Source: Candidatus Rokuibacteriota bacterium
GTDB lineage: Bacteria; Methylomirabilota; Methylomirabilia; Rokubacteriales; CSP1-6
Direction: 5' to 3'
Assembly (NCBI GenBank): GCA_003220685.1
Contig: QHTE01000050.1
Span: 56,620 to 120,619, forward strand
DNA length: 64,000 bases
The notes beneath the pieces were generated by a model, which saw only the letters and a program-made list of their open reading frames with translations, was not told where the DNA came from and did no database searches. Position 1 is the stretch's first letter; each line of letters starts with the position of its first letter. Shown piece by piece: positions 37,680-46,701 of this stretch. A program made the position numbers and the translations under genes.

Positions 37680-39398
37680 ATGAAGAAGGACGAACCACGG
37701 CAGCATCTCGGCGGGCCGCGTGGGGAGGGCGGTGACCCAGCCGAGGAACGCATGGAGGATTGGTATCAGAGCGGCGTCACCGAATTCGAGGAAGGCGAGG
37801 TGGTCCGCGGCCGCGTGGTCCACATCGGCTCGAGCGAGGTCCTCGTCGACGTCGGCTACAAGAGCGAGGGGGCGATCCCCATCGAGGAGTTCCACCGGCA
37901 CGGCAGCCTGCCGAAGGTGGGCGAGGAGATCGAGGTCTACCTCGAAGCCAAGGAAGACTCAGAAGGGCTCATCGTCCTCTCGAAGGACAAGGCCGACAAG
38001 ATCAAGGTCTGGGACGCGATCACCCAGGCCTACGAGAAGGGCGCGCCGGTCGAGGGCCGCGTGGTCGAGGTCGTCAAGGGCGGCCTGGCCGTCGACGTCG
38101 GCGTGAAGGCGTTCCTTCCGGGCTCGCAGGTGGATCTCCGGCCGGTGAAGAACCTCGCCTCCATGGTGGGTCAGACGATCCGCTCCAAGGTGATCAAGCT
38201 CAACCGGCGTCGCGGCAACGTGGTGCTCTCGCGCCGCTCGGTCCTCGAGGAGGAGCGCGAGGAGAAGAAGAAGCACACACTCCAGGTCCTCTCCGAGGGC
38301 ATGGTGCTGACGGGCACCGTCAAGAACATCACCGACTACGGCGCCTTCATCGACCTCGGCGGGATCGACGGTCTCCTGCACGTGACCGACATGAGCTGGG
38401 GCCGTGTGGGCCATCCCTCCGAGATCTTCCAGGTCGGCGACCAGGTCGAGGTCGTGGTGCTCCACTTCGACCGCGAGACCGGACGGGTGTCGCTCGGCTA
38501 CAAGCAGAAGTCTTCGGATCCGTGGGAGCGAGTCGAGAAGACGTACGCGGCCGGCACCAAGACCAAGGGCAAGGTCGTCAGCCTGACCAACTACGGCGCA
38601 TTCATCGAGCTCGAGCCAGGTGTCGAGGGGCTCGTGCACGTCTCGGAGATGTCGTGGACCCGCCGGGTGCGCCATCCCTCGAAGCTCGTCAACGTCGCCG
38701 ACGAGGTCGACGTGATCGTGCTCGACGTCAATCGCGCCGCCAAGCGCATCTCACTCGGCATGAAGCAGGTCGAGCCCGACCCGTGGGCGACGATCGAGCA
38801 GCGCTACAAGCCCGGCGCCCGGATGATGGGGCGCGTCCGGAACCTTACCGACTTCGGCGCCTTCATCGAGCTCGAGCCCGGGGTCGACGGCCTCCTGCAC
38901 ATTTCCGACATGTCGTGGACCCGCAACGTGGGGCATCCGTCAGAGATCTTGAAGAAGGGCCAGGAGATCGAGACGCAGATCCTGAACCTCGACCGGGACA
39001 ACAAGCGGATCTCGCTCGGGCTCAAGCAGATCCAGCCCGACCCGTGGACGACTGTGTCGCAGCGCTATCCCATGGGCTCGCGCGTGACGGGCAAGATCGT
39101 CCGCCTCACCGACTTCGGCGCGTTCGTCGAGCTGGAGCCCGGAGTGGACGGGCTCTTGCACATCTCGCAGATGTCGAACCGTCCGATCGGGCGTCCCGAC
39201 GAGCTCGTCAGCGTCGGCGACGAGCTGACCTTGCTGGTCATCCGCGTGGACGCGAACGAGCGGCGCATCGGCCTCTCCCTGAAGGAGCTGGCCCACGCCA
39301 TCGAGCCGCCGAAGGAAATGGAGGAGCGCGGCGGTGGGCGTCGCGGCCAGGGCCGGCGCGGCAAGCACCGTGACGACTACGAAGACGACGAGGAATAG
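37680..39398 (+). CDS. rpsA: 30S ribosomal protein S1
   Basis: 572 residues, six S1 RNA-binding repeats at roughly residues 28-95, 113-180, 200-270, 285-357, 372-444 and 459-530. The last four carry the TDYGAFID or TDFGAFIE-type core. The start at 37680 is chosen because GGAGGA lies 9 bases upstream; an ATG at 37659 lacks such a site. The C-terminus is Gly/Arg then Asp/Glu-rich. S1 recruits mRNA to the 30S subunit. Follows cmk as in many bacteria. Confidence 0.95.
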   Translation: MKKDEPRQHLGGPRGEGGDPAEERMEDWYQSGVTEFEEGEVVRGRVVHIGSSEVLVDVGYKSEGAIPIEEFHRHGSLPKVGEEIEVYLEAKEDSEGLIVLSKDKADKIKVWDAITQAYEKGAPVEGRVVEVVKGGLAVDVGVKAFLPGSQVDLRPVKNLASMVGQTIRSKVIKLNRRRGNVVLSRRSVLEEEREEKKKHTLQVLSEGMVLTGTVKNITDYGAFIDLGGIDGLLHVTDMSWGRVGHPSEIFQVGDQVEVVVLHFDRETGRVSLGYKQKSSDPWERVEKTYAAGTKTKGKVVSLTNYGAFIELEPGVEGLVHVSEMSWTRRVRHPSKLVNVADEVDVIVLDVNRAAKRISLGMKQVEPDPWATIEQRYKPGARMMGRVRNLTDFGAFIELEPGVDGLLHISDMSWTRNVGHPSEILKKGQEIETQILNLDRDNKRISLGLKQIQPDPWTTVSQRYPMGSRVTGKIVRLTDFGAFVELEPGVDGLLHISQMSNRPIGRPDELVSVGDELTLLVIRVDANERRIGLSLKELAHAIEPPKEMEERGGGRRGQGRRGKHRDDYEDDEE

Positions 39399-40287
39399 GC
39401 CGGTCCGCCGGCGCACCATCGTTCTGGCCGCGCTGGCGATCTACGTCGGAGTCGTCGTCCTCTTCGTCGCCGCCCTGTCGATGGTCGTGGCCCCGACGGG
39501 CGGCGGCGGAGCCGTCTTCGGCGCGCGGGTCGCCATCGTCGAGCTCGAGGGCACCATCGTCGACGTCGACGACCTGCTCCGCGAGCTGAAGGCGCACCGC
39601 GACAACCCTCAGGTCAAAGCCGTGGTGCTCAGGATCAACAGCCCGGGCGGGGTGGTGGGTCCGACCCAGGAGCTGCACGCGGCCATCATGCGGCTGCGTG
39701 AGTCCGGCAAGCCCGTGGTTGCTTCGCTCGGCGCCGTCGCGGCCTCCGGCGGATACTACGTCGCCGTGGCCGCGGACAAGATCTACGCCAACCCGGGCAC
39801 CCTGACCGGATCGATCGGCGTGATCTTCCAGCTTCCCAACCTGGACGGGCTCATGAAGAAGGTGGGCGTCGACTACGTGGTCGTGAAGGCGGGCCGCTAC
39901 AAGGACATCGGCAGCATCGCCCGGCCGATGTCTCCCGAGGAGCGGCGGATCCTCCAGTCCCTCCTCGACGACGTCCACGCGCAGTTCATCTCGGCGGTCG
40001 CCGCCGGCCGAAAGCTCGACCAGGCTCAAGTGGTCGGCTTCGCCGACGGGCGTATCGTCTCGGGGGCCCAGGCGAAAGATCTGCACATGGTCGACGCCCT
40101 CGGCGGCCTCGAGGAGGCGCTCGACGGCGCGGCGACACTCGCCGGGCTTCCGCGGCCTCCCAAGGTTATCGGACCGCGCCGCAAGCTGTCGATCATGGAT
40201 CTGCTGCGCAACCAGCTCGACCTTCGAGGCCTCACGTCCGTCTCGCCGCTGTCGCTCATGAAGACGCCGCTCTACCTGATGGATTGA
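39370..40287 (+). CDS. sppA: Signal peptide peptidase SppA, short form
   Basis: About 305 residues; GTG 39370 is chosen, while an alternative GTG at 39334 would overlap rpsA by 65 bases. One membrane helix near the N-terminus (TIVLAALAIYVGVVVLFVAA) is followed by a single S49 serine-lysine protease domain. NSPGGVVGPTQ comes first, the nucleophile Ser sits in VAASGGYYVAVAA, and the expected Lys in AGRYKDIGS. It is half the size of E. coli SppA, like Bacillus SppA. Degrades cleaved signal peptides in the membrane. Confidence 0.92.
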   Translation: MTTTKTTRNRPVRRRTIVLAALAIYVGVVVLFVAALSMVVAPTGGGGAVFGARVAIVELEGTIVDVDDLLRELKAHRDNPQVKAVVLRINSPGGVVGPTQELHAAIMRLRESGKPVVASLGAVAASGGYYVAVAADKIYANPGTLTGSIGVIFQLPNLDGLMKKVGVDYVVVKAGRYKDIGSIARPMSPEERRILQSLLDDVHAQFISAVAAGRKLDQAQVVGFADGRIVSGAQAKDLHMVDALGGLEEALDGAATLAGLPRPPKVIGPRRKLSIMDLLRNQLDLRGLTSVSPLSLMKTPLYLMD

Positions 40288-40569
40288 GAGTCGCGATTCC
40301 CCACGAACGCTCAAGCGATATCCGAGACACTCGGCTTCAAGAAGCCGTCGAATTGGGCGAAACAGCCGTCACGGGCCTCTCGAGCTCCGGACGCCGACGC
40401 GGCCAACACAGCGTGGCTGTGAAGTTTCTCGTTCCGGCTGGGGATATTCCTGGAGTAACCTGGCAGTGGTCCCTAAATGCTTACGATGGTGGACATTATT
40501 GTATACGTCGTGCTAACTTGCTACCGAGATCGAGCCCGGGTCACCCCCGAATTGGGACGGGAGTAGACG
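40288..40569 (+). other. 282-base noncoding gap before ihfB
   Basis: The gap is richer in A/T than its surroundings toward its 3' end, so it probably holds the ihfB promoter. The best candidate is TGGACA (40490-40495) with TAACTT 18 bases on, or TATACG at 40502; none is convincing. A perfect 16-base palindrome, CGGCTTCAAGAAGCCG, lies at 40332-40347 shortly after sppA but has no T-run behind it. No coding sequence is credible here. Confidence 0.4.
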
Positions 40570-40845
40570 ATGACGAAAGCCGACCTGATCGACGAAGTTT
40601 CGAAGATCTCGAGCCTGACCAAGAAGGAGACGGAAACAATCGTCAACACGATCTTCGACAACATCACCGACGCATTGTCGAAGGGCGACAAGGTCGAGCT
40701 TCGGGGCTTCGGGAGCTTCAGGATCCGTCACCGGAATTCGCGAAAGGGCCGCAATCCCAAGACCGGGTCGAGCGTCGACGTCCCGCAGAAGCGGGTGCCG
40801 TTCTTCAAGGTAGGAAAGCGACTGCGCGAGCTCGTCAACGGCTGA
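40570..40845 (+). CDS. ihfB: Integration host factor beta-like / HU-family DNA-binding protein
   Basis: 91 residues of the bacterial DNA-bending fold: MTKADLIDEVSKISSLTKKE helices, GFGSFRIRHR, and the beta-arm with GRNPKTGSSVDV, whose Pro intercalates into DNA. The arm and tail (KRVPFFKVGKRLRELV) look more like the beta subunit than alpha. Its position after rpsA (with sppA between) matches the rpsA-ihfB order of proteobacteria. A second paralogue at 53240 is alpha-like, so the pair may form the heterodimer. Confidence 0.88.
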   Translation: MTKADLIDEVSKISSLTKKETETIVNTIFDNITDALSKGDKVELRGFGSFRIRHRNSRKGRNPKTGSSVDVPQKRVPFFKVGKRLRELVNG

Positions 40846-40861
40846 GGCTCCTCCGGGCGGT

Positions 40862-41344
40862 GTGAATCGCCTTTGGGCGCCTTGGCGCATGCCGTACATC
40901 ACCGCCGCCAAGACCTCGGGCGGATGCGTGTTCTGTGAAGCCATCTCCGGATCGGACGACAGAGAGAGTCTCCTGCTCGCCCGCCGATCCCGCGCCTTCC
41001 TGATCCTGAACCGCTATCCCTACGCCGCGGGCCACCTGATGGCGGTGATCAACCGGCACGTGGGGTCACTCCCCGAGGCGACCCCGGATGAAGTGGCGGG
41101 CGCGATGGAGCTGGTCACCCTGGCGGTCTCGCTCCTGACGGTCGAGTACCGGCCGGAGGGCTTCAACGTCGGGCTCAATCAAGGGCGGATTGCGGGCGCT
41201 GGGATCGTGGACCACCTGCACCTGCACGTCGTGCCGCGGTGGAGCGGCGACAACAGCTTCATCTCGGTCGTGGGCAACACGCGCGTCCTTCCCGAGGACC
41301 TCGAAACCACGTACGATCGCCTCAAGGGCCGGCTTGGTGGCTGA
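40862..41344 (+). CDS. HIT-family nucleotide hydrolase/phosphorylase
   Basis: 160 residues, GTG start. N-terminal MNRLWAPWRMPYI and GGCVFCEA are typical of the bacterial Ap4A-phosphorylase-like HIT branch. NRYPYAAGHLMAVINRHV follows, and the catalytic triad region is HLHLHVVPRW near residue 120. CVFC may contribute to a zinc site. It is predicted to cleave dinucleoside polyphosphates or adenylylated substrates. It overlaps mutS by 8 bases. Confidence 0.88.
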   Translation: MNRLWAPWRMPYITAAKTSGGCVFCEAISGSDDRESLLLARRSRAFLILNRYPYAAGHLMAVINRHVGSLPEATPDEVAGAMELVTLAVSLLTVEYRPEGFNVGLNQGRIAGAGIVDHLHLHVVPRWSGDNSFISVVGNTRVLPEDLETTYDRLKGRLGG

Positions 41345-43904
41345 TCGCGACGACCTCACGCCGATGATGCGCCAGTACCGCGACCTCAAGCGGCGCTATC
41401 CGGACCACGTGCTCCTGTTCCGGCTGGGCGATTTTTACGAGACCTTCTTCGAGGACGCCGAGCTCGCGGCCCGGCTGCTCCAGATCACGCTGACGGCCCG
41501 CCAGGGCGCGCCGATGGCAGGCATCCCCCACCACGCCTCCGACGGCTACATCGCGCGGCTCGTGCACGCGGGCCAGAAGATCGCGGTGTGCGAGCAGCTC
41601 GAGGCGCCCGGCCGCGACAAGAAGCTCCTGCGGCGCGACGTCGTGCGCATCATCACGCCGGGCACCTTGACGGACACCGCCTACCTCGAAGGCGCCGCGA
41701 ACAACTTCCTCATGGTGGTGATCGCCGGCCGCGATGCGACCGGTGTGGCGCTCGTCGACGTCTCGACCGGCGAGTTCTGGGCGGGCGAAGACGCGGGGAA
41801 GGGCATGGAGGTTCTGGCGGCGGCGCTCCTGCGTCGGCCGGCCGAGATCGTGGTGCCCGACTCCGCGCGCGAGAACCCGGCCTTTCTCGCGCGTCTTCAG
41901 GCCACCGGCGCCGCGCTGACCTTCTTCGAGCCGCAGACCTTCGCGCCCCGGCGCGCCGCGGCGGACCTCTGCGCCCACTTCCGCGTGGAGTCACTCGCCG
42001 CCTTCGGCGTCGGCGATATGACGACGGGGCTCGGCGCCGCGGCGGCGGCGCTCGCGTACCTGCGCGCGACCCAGGGCGACGCGCTCGGCCACCTCACGCG
42101 CCTGCAGCGTCTGACGGCCGCCGACGCGATGGCGCTGGACGAGACGGCCGTCGTGACGCTCGAGCTCTTGACCTCGAGCGGCGGCAGTGCGCGCGAGTCG
42201 CTCCTGGGCGTGCTCGACGAGACGGTCACGCCGATGGGCGCCCGTCTGCTCCGCCAGTGGCTCCTGCGTCCGCTGCTCGATCCCGCGGCGATCGCCGCCC
42301 GTCAGGACGCGGTGGCCGCTCTGGTCGAGGCGCCGGCCGAGCGGACGCGACTCTTCACCTCGTTGCGTCGCATCGGCGACGTCGAGCGGCTCACGAGCCG
42401 CGCGACGCTCGGCCAGGCGCACGCCCGCGACCTCGTCGGCCTCCGCGGATGTCTGGCGCCGTTGCAGGACATCCGACGGCTCGCCGCCTCGATCGCGGCG
42501 CCCGCGATCGCCGAGGCCGTCGGCGACCTGGCGGAGCTCGACGACCTCTACGCCGTGCTGGCCGCGGCGCTCGAGGACGAGCCGCCCCTCGCGCTGCACG
42601 ACGGCGGGCTGATCCGCGAGAGCTGGCACGCCCAGCTCGCGGCCATCGTGCGCGACGCGCGCGAGGCGCGGGCGTGGATCGCCGGGCTCGAGGAGCGTGA
42701 GCGCGCGCGCACCGGCATCTCGAGTCTGCGGGTGCGCTTCAACCGCGTGTTCGGCTACGGGATCGAGGTGACGCATTCCCAGAGCGCGCGCGTGCCGCCC
42801 GAGTACGTGCGCCGCCAGACCTTGACCGGCGCCGAGCGGTACGTGACCCCCGAGCTCAAGGAATACGAGGCCAAGGCGCTCGGCGCCGACGAGCGACGCC
42901 GGCGGCTTGAGTACGAGCTGTTCGAGGAGGTGCGCCGCCGGGTGGCCGCGCGGGCGGACGATCTCCTGACGACGGCCCGGGCGCTGGCGCGGCTCGATGT
43001 CTTCGCGTCGCTGGCCGAGGTGGCCCACGGCCGCGGTCACGTTCGGCCCACCGTCGACGGCGGCGACGCGCTGGCGATCGTCGAGGGCCGCCACCCCGTC
43101 CTCGAGGCGCGCGCCGGAAGCCCGGTGACGCCCAACGATCTGGCGCTCGACCACGAAGCGCGCATCGTCATCCTCACCGGCCCGAACATGTCCGGGAAGT
43201 CCGTCTACCTCCGGCAGACCGCTCACATCGCGATCATGGCGCAGATCGGCGCCTTCGTTCCCGCGCGCCAGGCGCGTGTGGGCGTGGTCGACCGCGTGTT
43301 CACGCGCGTCGGCGCCCAGGACAACCTGGCGCGCGGCCAGAGCACGTTCCTCGTGGAGATGATCGAGACCGCGACGATCCTGAACAACGTGACGCCGCGC
43401 AGCCTGGTGCTGCTCGACGAGGTCGGCCGCGGGACGTCGACCTTCGACGGCCTGGCGATCGCGTGGGCGGTCGTCGAAGCCCTGCACGACCGCGGCCACG
43501 GCGCGAAGATCCTGTTCGCGACGCACTTCCACGAGCTGACGCGGCTCGCGGGGCGGCTCGGCGGGGTCCGCAACTTCCACGTGGCCGTCCGCGAGTGGAA
43601 CGACGAGATCGTGTTCCTGCACAAGGTGCAGCCCGGCGGCACCGACCGGAGCTACGGCATCCAGGTCGCGCGGCTCGCGGGGCTGCCGGCGGCGGTGATC
43701 GCGCGCTCGAAGGCGCTCCTGGCCGAGCTCGAGGAGGCGGGTCAGCTGCGCACCGACGCGAGCGATGCCGTCCAGCTCGGGCTCTTCGCGCCCGCCGGGC
43801 CCGATCCGCTCCTGGCCGAGCTGGCGGGCCTCGACCTGGCCCATCTCACGCCGCTCGAGGCGCTGAACATCCTGGCGAAGTGGCAGGAGGAGCGGCGCCG
43901 ATGA
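41337..43904 (+). CDS. mutS: DNA mismatch repair protein MutS
   Basis: 855 residues from GTG 41337. The mismatch-binding Phe-x-Glu is in GDFYETFFEDAE near residue 31. Connector, lever and clamp domains follow, then the ATPase with Walker A GPNMSGKSVYLRQ, LLDEVGRGTSTFDG and ATHFHELT. The helix-turn-helix dimer contacts and a short C-terminal tail are present. Recognises mispairs and recruits MutL, which is encoded next. A 103-base gap with a repeat copy separates the two. Confidence 0.96.
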   Translation: MADRDDLTPMMRQYRDLKRRYPDHVLLFRLGDFYETFFEDAELAARLLQITLTARQGAPMAGIPHHASDGYIARLVHAGQKIAVCEQLEAPGRDKKLLRRDVVRIITPGTLTDTAYLEGAANNFLMVVIAGRDATGVALVDVSTGEFWAGEDAGKGMEVLAAALLRRPAEIVVPDSARENPAFLARLQATGAALTFFEPQTFAPRRAAADLCAHFRVESLAAFGVGDMTTGLGAAAAALAYLRATQGDALGHLTRLQRLTAADAMALDETAVVTLELLTSSGGSARESLLGVLDETVTPMGARLLRQWLLRPLLDPAAIAARQDAVAALVEAPAERTRLFTSLRRIGDVERLTSRATLGQAHARDLVGLRGCLAPLQDIRRLAASIAAPAIAEAVGDLAELDDLYAVLAAALEDEPPLALHDGGLIRESWHAQLAAIVRDAREARAWIAGLEERERARTGISSLRVRFNRVFGYGIEVTHSQSARVPPEYVRRQTLTGAERYVTPELKEYEAKALGADERRRRLEYELFEEVRRRVAARADDLLTTARALARLDVFASLAEVAHGRGHVRPTVDGGDALAIVEGRHPVLEARAGSPVTPNDLALDHEARIVILTGPNMSGKSVYLRQTAHIAIMAQIGAFVPARQARVGVVDRVFTRVGAQDNLARGQSTFLVEMIETATILNNVTPRSLVLLDEVGRGTSTFDGLAIAWAVVEALHDRGHGAKILFATHFHELTRLAGRLGGVRNFHVAVREWNDEIVFLHKVQPGGTDRSYGIQVARLAGLPAAVIARSKALLAELEEAGQLRTDASDAVQLGLFAPAGPDPLLAELAGLDLAHLTPLEALNILAKWQEERRR

Positions 43905-43943
43905 GGACGGGTATGTCGGCGTCCCGCATCAGATCGGGCGTGT

Positions 43944-44024
43944 CGGAGCCACACGCTTCTATCGCAGGTCACCTTCGGTTCACGCCGGCCACGAGGCCCC
44001 CGCTACAATGGCCCCCGCTACAAT
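43944..44024 (+). repeat. Dispersed copy of the 66-bp repeat plus a 15-bp tandem duplication at the mutL start
   Basis: 43944-44008 keeps the landmarks of the repeat at 25037-25168: CGGAGCC at its start, CACC-TTCGGTTCACGCCGGCC in the middle and CCCCGCTACAATG at the end; the last 13 bases are identical. In addition GGCCCCCGCTACAAT is tandemly duplicated without mismatch (43995-44009 and 44010-44024). The mutL ATG (44008-44010) straddles the duplication junction. Confidence 0.8.
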
Positions 44025-45693
44025 AAAAATCCGTCGACTCCCGGACCACCTCGTCAACAAGATCGCCGCCGGCGAGGTCGTGGAGCGTCCGGCTTCCGCG
44101 GTGAAGGAGCTGGTCGAGAACGCGCTGGACGCCGGAGCGCTGACGGTCACGGTCGACCTGCGCGATGGCGGCTCCGCGCTCATCCGCGTCACCGACGACG
44201 GCATCGGGATGACGGCGGACGAGCTGCCGCTGGCCCTCGAGCGTCACGCGACGTCCAAGCTGGCGCGCGACGAGGACCTCGACGCGATCGCGACCCTGGG
44301 GTTCCGCGGCGAGGCGCTGGCGGCGATCTGCGCCGTCTCGCGCTTCACGCTCACGAGCTGTCCGCGCGGCGCCTCACAGGGGCTGCGTCTGGCCGGCGAG
44401 GGCGGCATGGTCAAGCAGCGGCTCGAGGTGCCCGCCGACTCCGGCACGAGCGTCGAGGTCCGCGACCTCTTCTTCAATACGCCGGCGCGGCTCAAGTTCT
44501 TGAAGTCGTCCGCGACCGAGCTGTCGGCGAGCCTGCGCGCGCTGACCCAGCTGGCGCTGGCGCACCCGCGGACGCACCTGCGGGTCGCGAGCAACGGGCG
44601 CGCGGTGCTGACCACGCCTGCCGCGGCCGAGCCGCGCGCGCGTGTGGGCGCCGTCTGGGGCCACGACGTCGCCGAGCGGTTGCTGGCCGTCGACCGGACC
44701 GAGCACGGCGTGAGCGTGCGCGGGCTGATCAGCCCGCCCGATCTGGCCCGCGGCAACCGCGACGAGATCGTCCTCATCGTGAACGGCCGGCCGGTGCGCG
44801 ATCCGGCGCTGCTCCAGGCGACGCTCGACGCGTACCGTCCGTTGCTGCCGCGCGACCGGTTCCCGGTGGTGCTGCTCGCGATCACGCTGGCGGAGACCGA
44901 CGTGGATGTCAACGTCCACCCTACGAAGGCGTGGGTCCGATTCCGGCATCCGCGGCTGATCTACGAGATGGTTGCGGCGGCGACGCTCGGTGGGCTTCGC
45001 CGCCCCGCGGTCGTGCCCGAAGTCGGACCACGCGGCGACGGTCGTCTCGACGAGCCGGCGCCGGGCGGTGTGGCCGAGCAGACAGCGCTCTTCGGCGCGG
45101 CGGCCGCGGTCGAGCCGCGAGCCTTGTTCGGGCGCGTCCTGGGTCAGGTGCAGGACACGTTCGTCGTCTCGACCTCGGACAACGAGGTGTTCTTCCTCGA
45201 CCAGCACGTGGCGCACGAGCGCGTGCTCTTCGAGCGTCTGCAGCGCGAGCTTCGCGAGGGCACACCCGCCGCGCAGGCCCTGCTTTTCCCGGAGCCGCTC
45301 GAGCTGCCGCCGGCCTCGTGCGCCCTGCTCGAGCGCTGGCGCGCGCCCCTCGAGCGTCTGGGCTTCGCGTTCGAGGGGCTCGGCACCGCGACGGTCGTCG
45401 TCCGCGCGGTGCCAGCGCTCCTGAAGGGCAGCGAGCCGAAGCGGCTCGTGGAGGCCGCCGTCGACGAGTTCGGCGGCCCGGGCGCGGCCGAGCCGACGCT
45501 CGACCGGGCTCTCGCGTTCCTGGCGTGCCGGGCGGCGGTGAAGGCGAACATGCCGCTCGGGCGCGAGGAGATGGATCGCCTGGTGGCCGAGCTCTCCGTG
45601 ACCGAGACGCCGTACTTCTGCCCGCACGGCCGGCCGATCGTCAGCCGCGTGTCGATGCACGACATCCGGCGAGAGCTGAAGCGCACATGGTAG
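44008..45693 (+). CDS. mutL: DNA mismatch repair protein MutL
   Basis: 561 residues. A GHKL ATPase N-terminus: KIAAGEVVERPASAVKELVENALDA, then DDGIGM, RHATSKL and GFRGEALAAI. The C-terminal domain contains DQHVAHERVLFERL, close to the DQHA(x)2E(x)4E metal-binding motif of endonuclease-type MutL. ACRAAVKANMPL and CPHGRP accompany it, so nicking activity without MutH is expected. The first six codons are encoded by the 15-bp tandem duplication and lack a Shine-Dalgarno. Confidence 0.95.
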   Translation: MAPATIKIRRLPDHLVNKIAAGEVVERPASAVKELVENALDAGALTVTVDLRDGGSALIRVTDDGIGMTADELPLALERHATSKLARDEDLDAIATLGFRGEALAAICAVSRFTLTSCPRGASQGLRLAGEGGMVKQRLEVPADSGTSVEVRDLFFNTPARLKFLKSSATELSASLRALTQLALAHPRTHLRVASNGRAVLTTPAAAEPRARVGAVWGHDVAERLLAVDRTEHGVSVRGLISPPDLARGNRDEIVLIVNGRPVRDPALLQATLDAYRPLLPRDRFPVVLLAITLAETDVDVNVHPTKAWVRFRHPRLIYEMVAAATLGGLRRPAVVPEVGPRGDGRLDEPAPGGVAEQTALFGAAAAVEPRALFGRVLGQVQDTFVVSTSDNEVFFLDQHVAHERVLFERLQRELREGTPAAQALLFPEPLELPPASCALLERWRAPLERLGFAFEGLGTATVVVRAVPALLKGSEPKRLVEAAVDEFGGPGAAEPTLDRALAFLACRAAVKANMPLGREEMDRLVAELSVTETPYFCPHGRPIVSRVSMHDIRRELKRTW

Positions 45694-45740
45694 CTCGGTC
45701 GTCGGTCTCGACTCGTCGGAATACGCGGAAAACGGGCTGA

Positions 45741-45746
45741 TACACT
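45741..45746 (+). promoter_or_regulatory. Candidate -10 box of a leaderless miaA transcript
   Basis: TACACT, 7 bases before the miaA GTG (45754), in the 60-base gap after mutL. Initiation at the usual distance would fall on the start codon, and there is no Shine-Dalgarno. No good -35 hexamer is visible. Confidence 0.4.
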
Positions 45747-45753
45747 GAGGCTA

Positions 45754-46701
45754 GTGAGCGAGGGCTTGAAGGCTCCCCTGGTCGTGATCGCCGGGCCCAC
45801 CGGTGTGGGGAAGACCGCGGTCGCGGCGGCGCTGGCGCACCGGGTGGCGATCGAGGTCGTCAGCGCCGACTCGCGTCAGGTCTATCGCGGCATGGACGTC
45901 GCGACGGGCAAGCCGACCGCCGAGATCCGGCGCGCGGTAGCCCATCACCTCGTCGACGTGGTCGATCCCGACGACCGCTATCAGGCCGCCCGCTTCCGTG
46001 CGGACGCTGCGGCGGCGATCGAGGCGATCCGCGAGCGCGGCCGGCTGCCGGTCGTCGTCGGGGGCACCGGCCTCTACGTCCGGGCGCTTCTGCGGGGGCT
46101 CGATCCGGCACCGCCGGCCGACCCGGCGTTCAGACGCGAGCTCGCATCGATCGCGACCGCCGAGGGCCGCGCCTCGCTCCACGCGAGGCTGAGCCTCACC
46201 GCCCCCGCCGTCGCGCGCCGACTGCACCCCAACGATCACGTGCGTGTGGTGCGAGCCCTCGAGCTGGCGCGCGCGGGGGCCAGCACGCTCGAGCAGGAGC
46301 GCTGGCGCGAGCCGGTCGAGTCGTACGACGTGACCTACTTCGGCCTCACCATGAACCGGGACGCGCTGGCCCGGCGGCTGATCGGTCGGGCCGCCGCGTT
46401 CGTCGACGCGGGGCTGCGGGGCGAGGTCGAGCGCCTGCTCGCGCGGGGCTACGATCCGGCGCTGCCGTCGCTGCAGTCGATCGGCTATCGCGAGTTCGTC
46501 CGGGTCGCGCGCGGCGAGCTCGAGCCCGCCGAGGCCCTGCGGCTCATGCAGCGCGACACGGTACGCTACGCCAAGCGACAGTGGACCTGGTTCTCGCGCG
46601 AGCCGGGCATCGAGTGGATCGACGTCGAGAAGGCCGGCGGCGCCGACGGGACGGCGGAGCGGATCGCGGCGGCGTTGGCCCGACGAGGCGGGCTCGGATG
46701 A
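45754..46701 (+). CDS. miaA: tRNA dimethylallyltransferase
   Basis: 315 residues, GTG start. P-loop [16 protein letters not shown], then SADSRQVYRGMDVATGKPT, VVGGTGLYVRALLRGLDP and a C-terminal QRDTVRYAKRQWTWF block, all characteristic. Adds an isopentenyl group to A37 of tRNAs reading UNN codons. In E. coli miaA also neighbours mutL and is followed by hfq-hflX; here hflX follows directly (4-base overlap) and hfq is absent. Confidence 0.95.
   Translation: MSEGLKAPLVVIAGPTGVGKTAVAAALAHRVAIEVVSADSRQVYRGMDVATGKPTAEIRRAVAHHLVDVVDPDDRYQAARFRADAAAAIEAIRERGRLPVVVGGTGLYVRALLRGLDPAPPADPAFRRELASIATAEGRASLHARLSLTAPAVARRLHPNDHVRVVRALELARAGASTLEQERWREPVESYDVTYFGLTMNRDALARRLIGRAAAFVDAGLRGEVERLLARGYDPALPSLQSIGYREFVRVARGELEPAEALRLMQRDTVRYAKRQWTWFSREPGIEWIDVEKAGGADGTAERIAAALARRGGLG

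Noticed and set aside
35840..37753. Minus-strand frame of 637 codons opposite tyrA and cmk/plsC
   Set aside because: Overlaps two certain genes, no recognisable domain, composition of an antisense shadow.
40284..40865. 193-codon frame across the gap before ihfB
   Set aside because: Overlaps all of ihfB in another frame and shows no domain; the gap looks regulatory.
41991..43844. Minus-strand frame of 617 codons opposite mutS
   Set aside because: Antisense shadow of mutS; His/Arg/Glu-rich with no domain.
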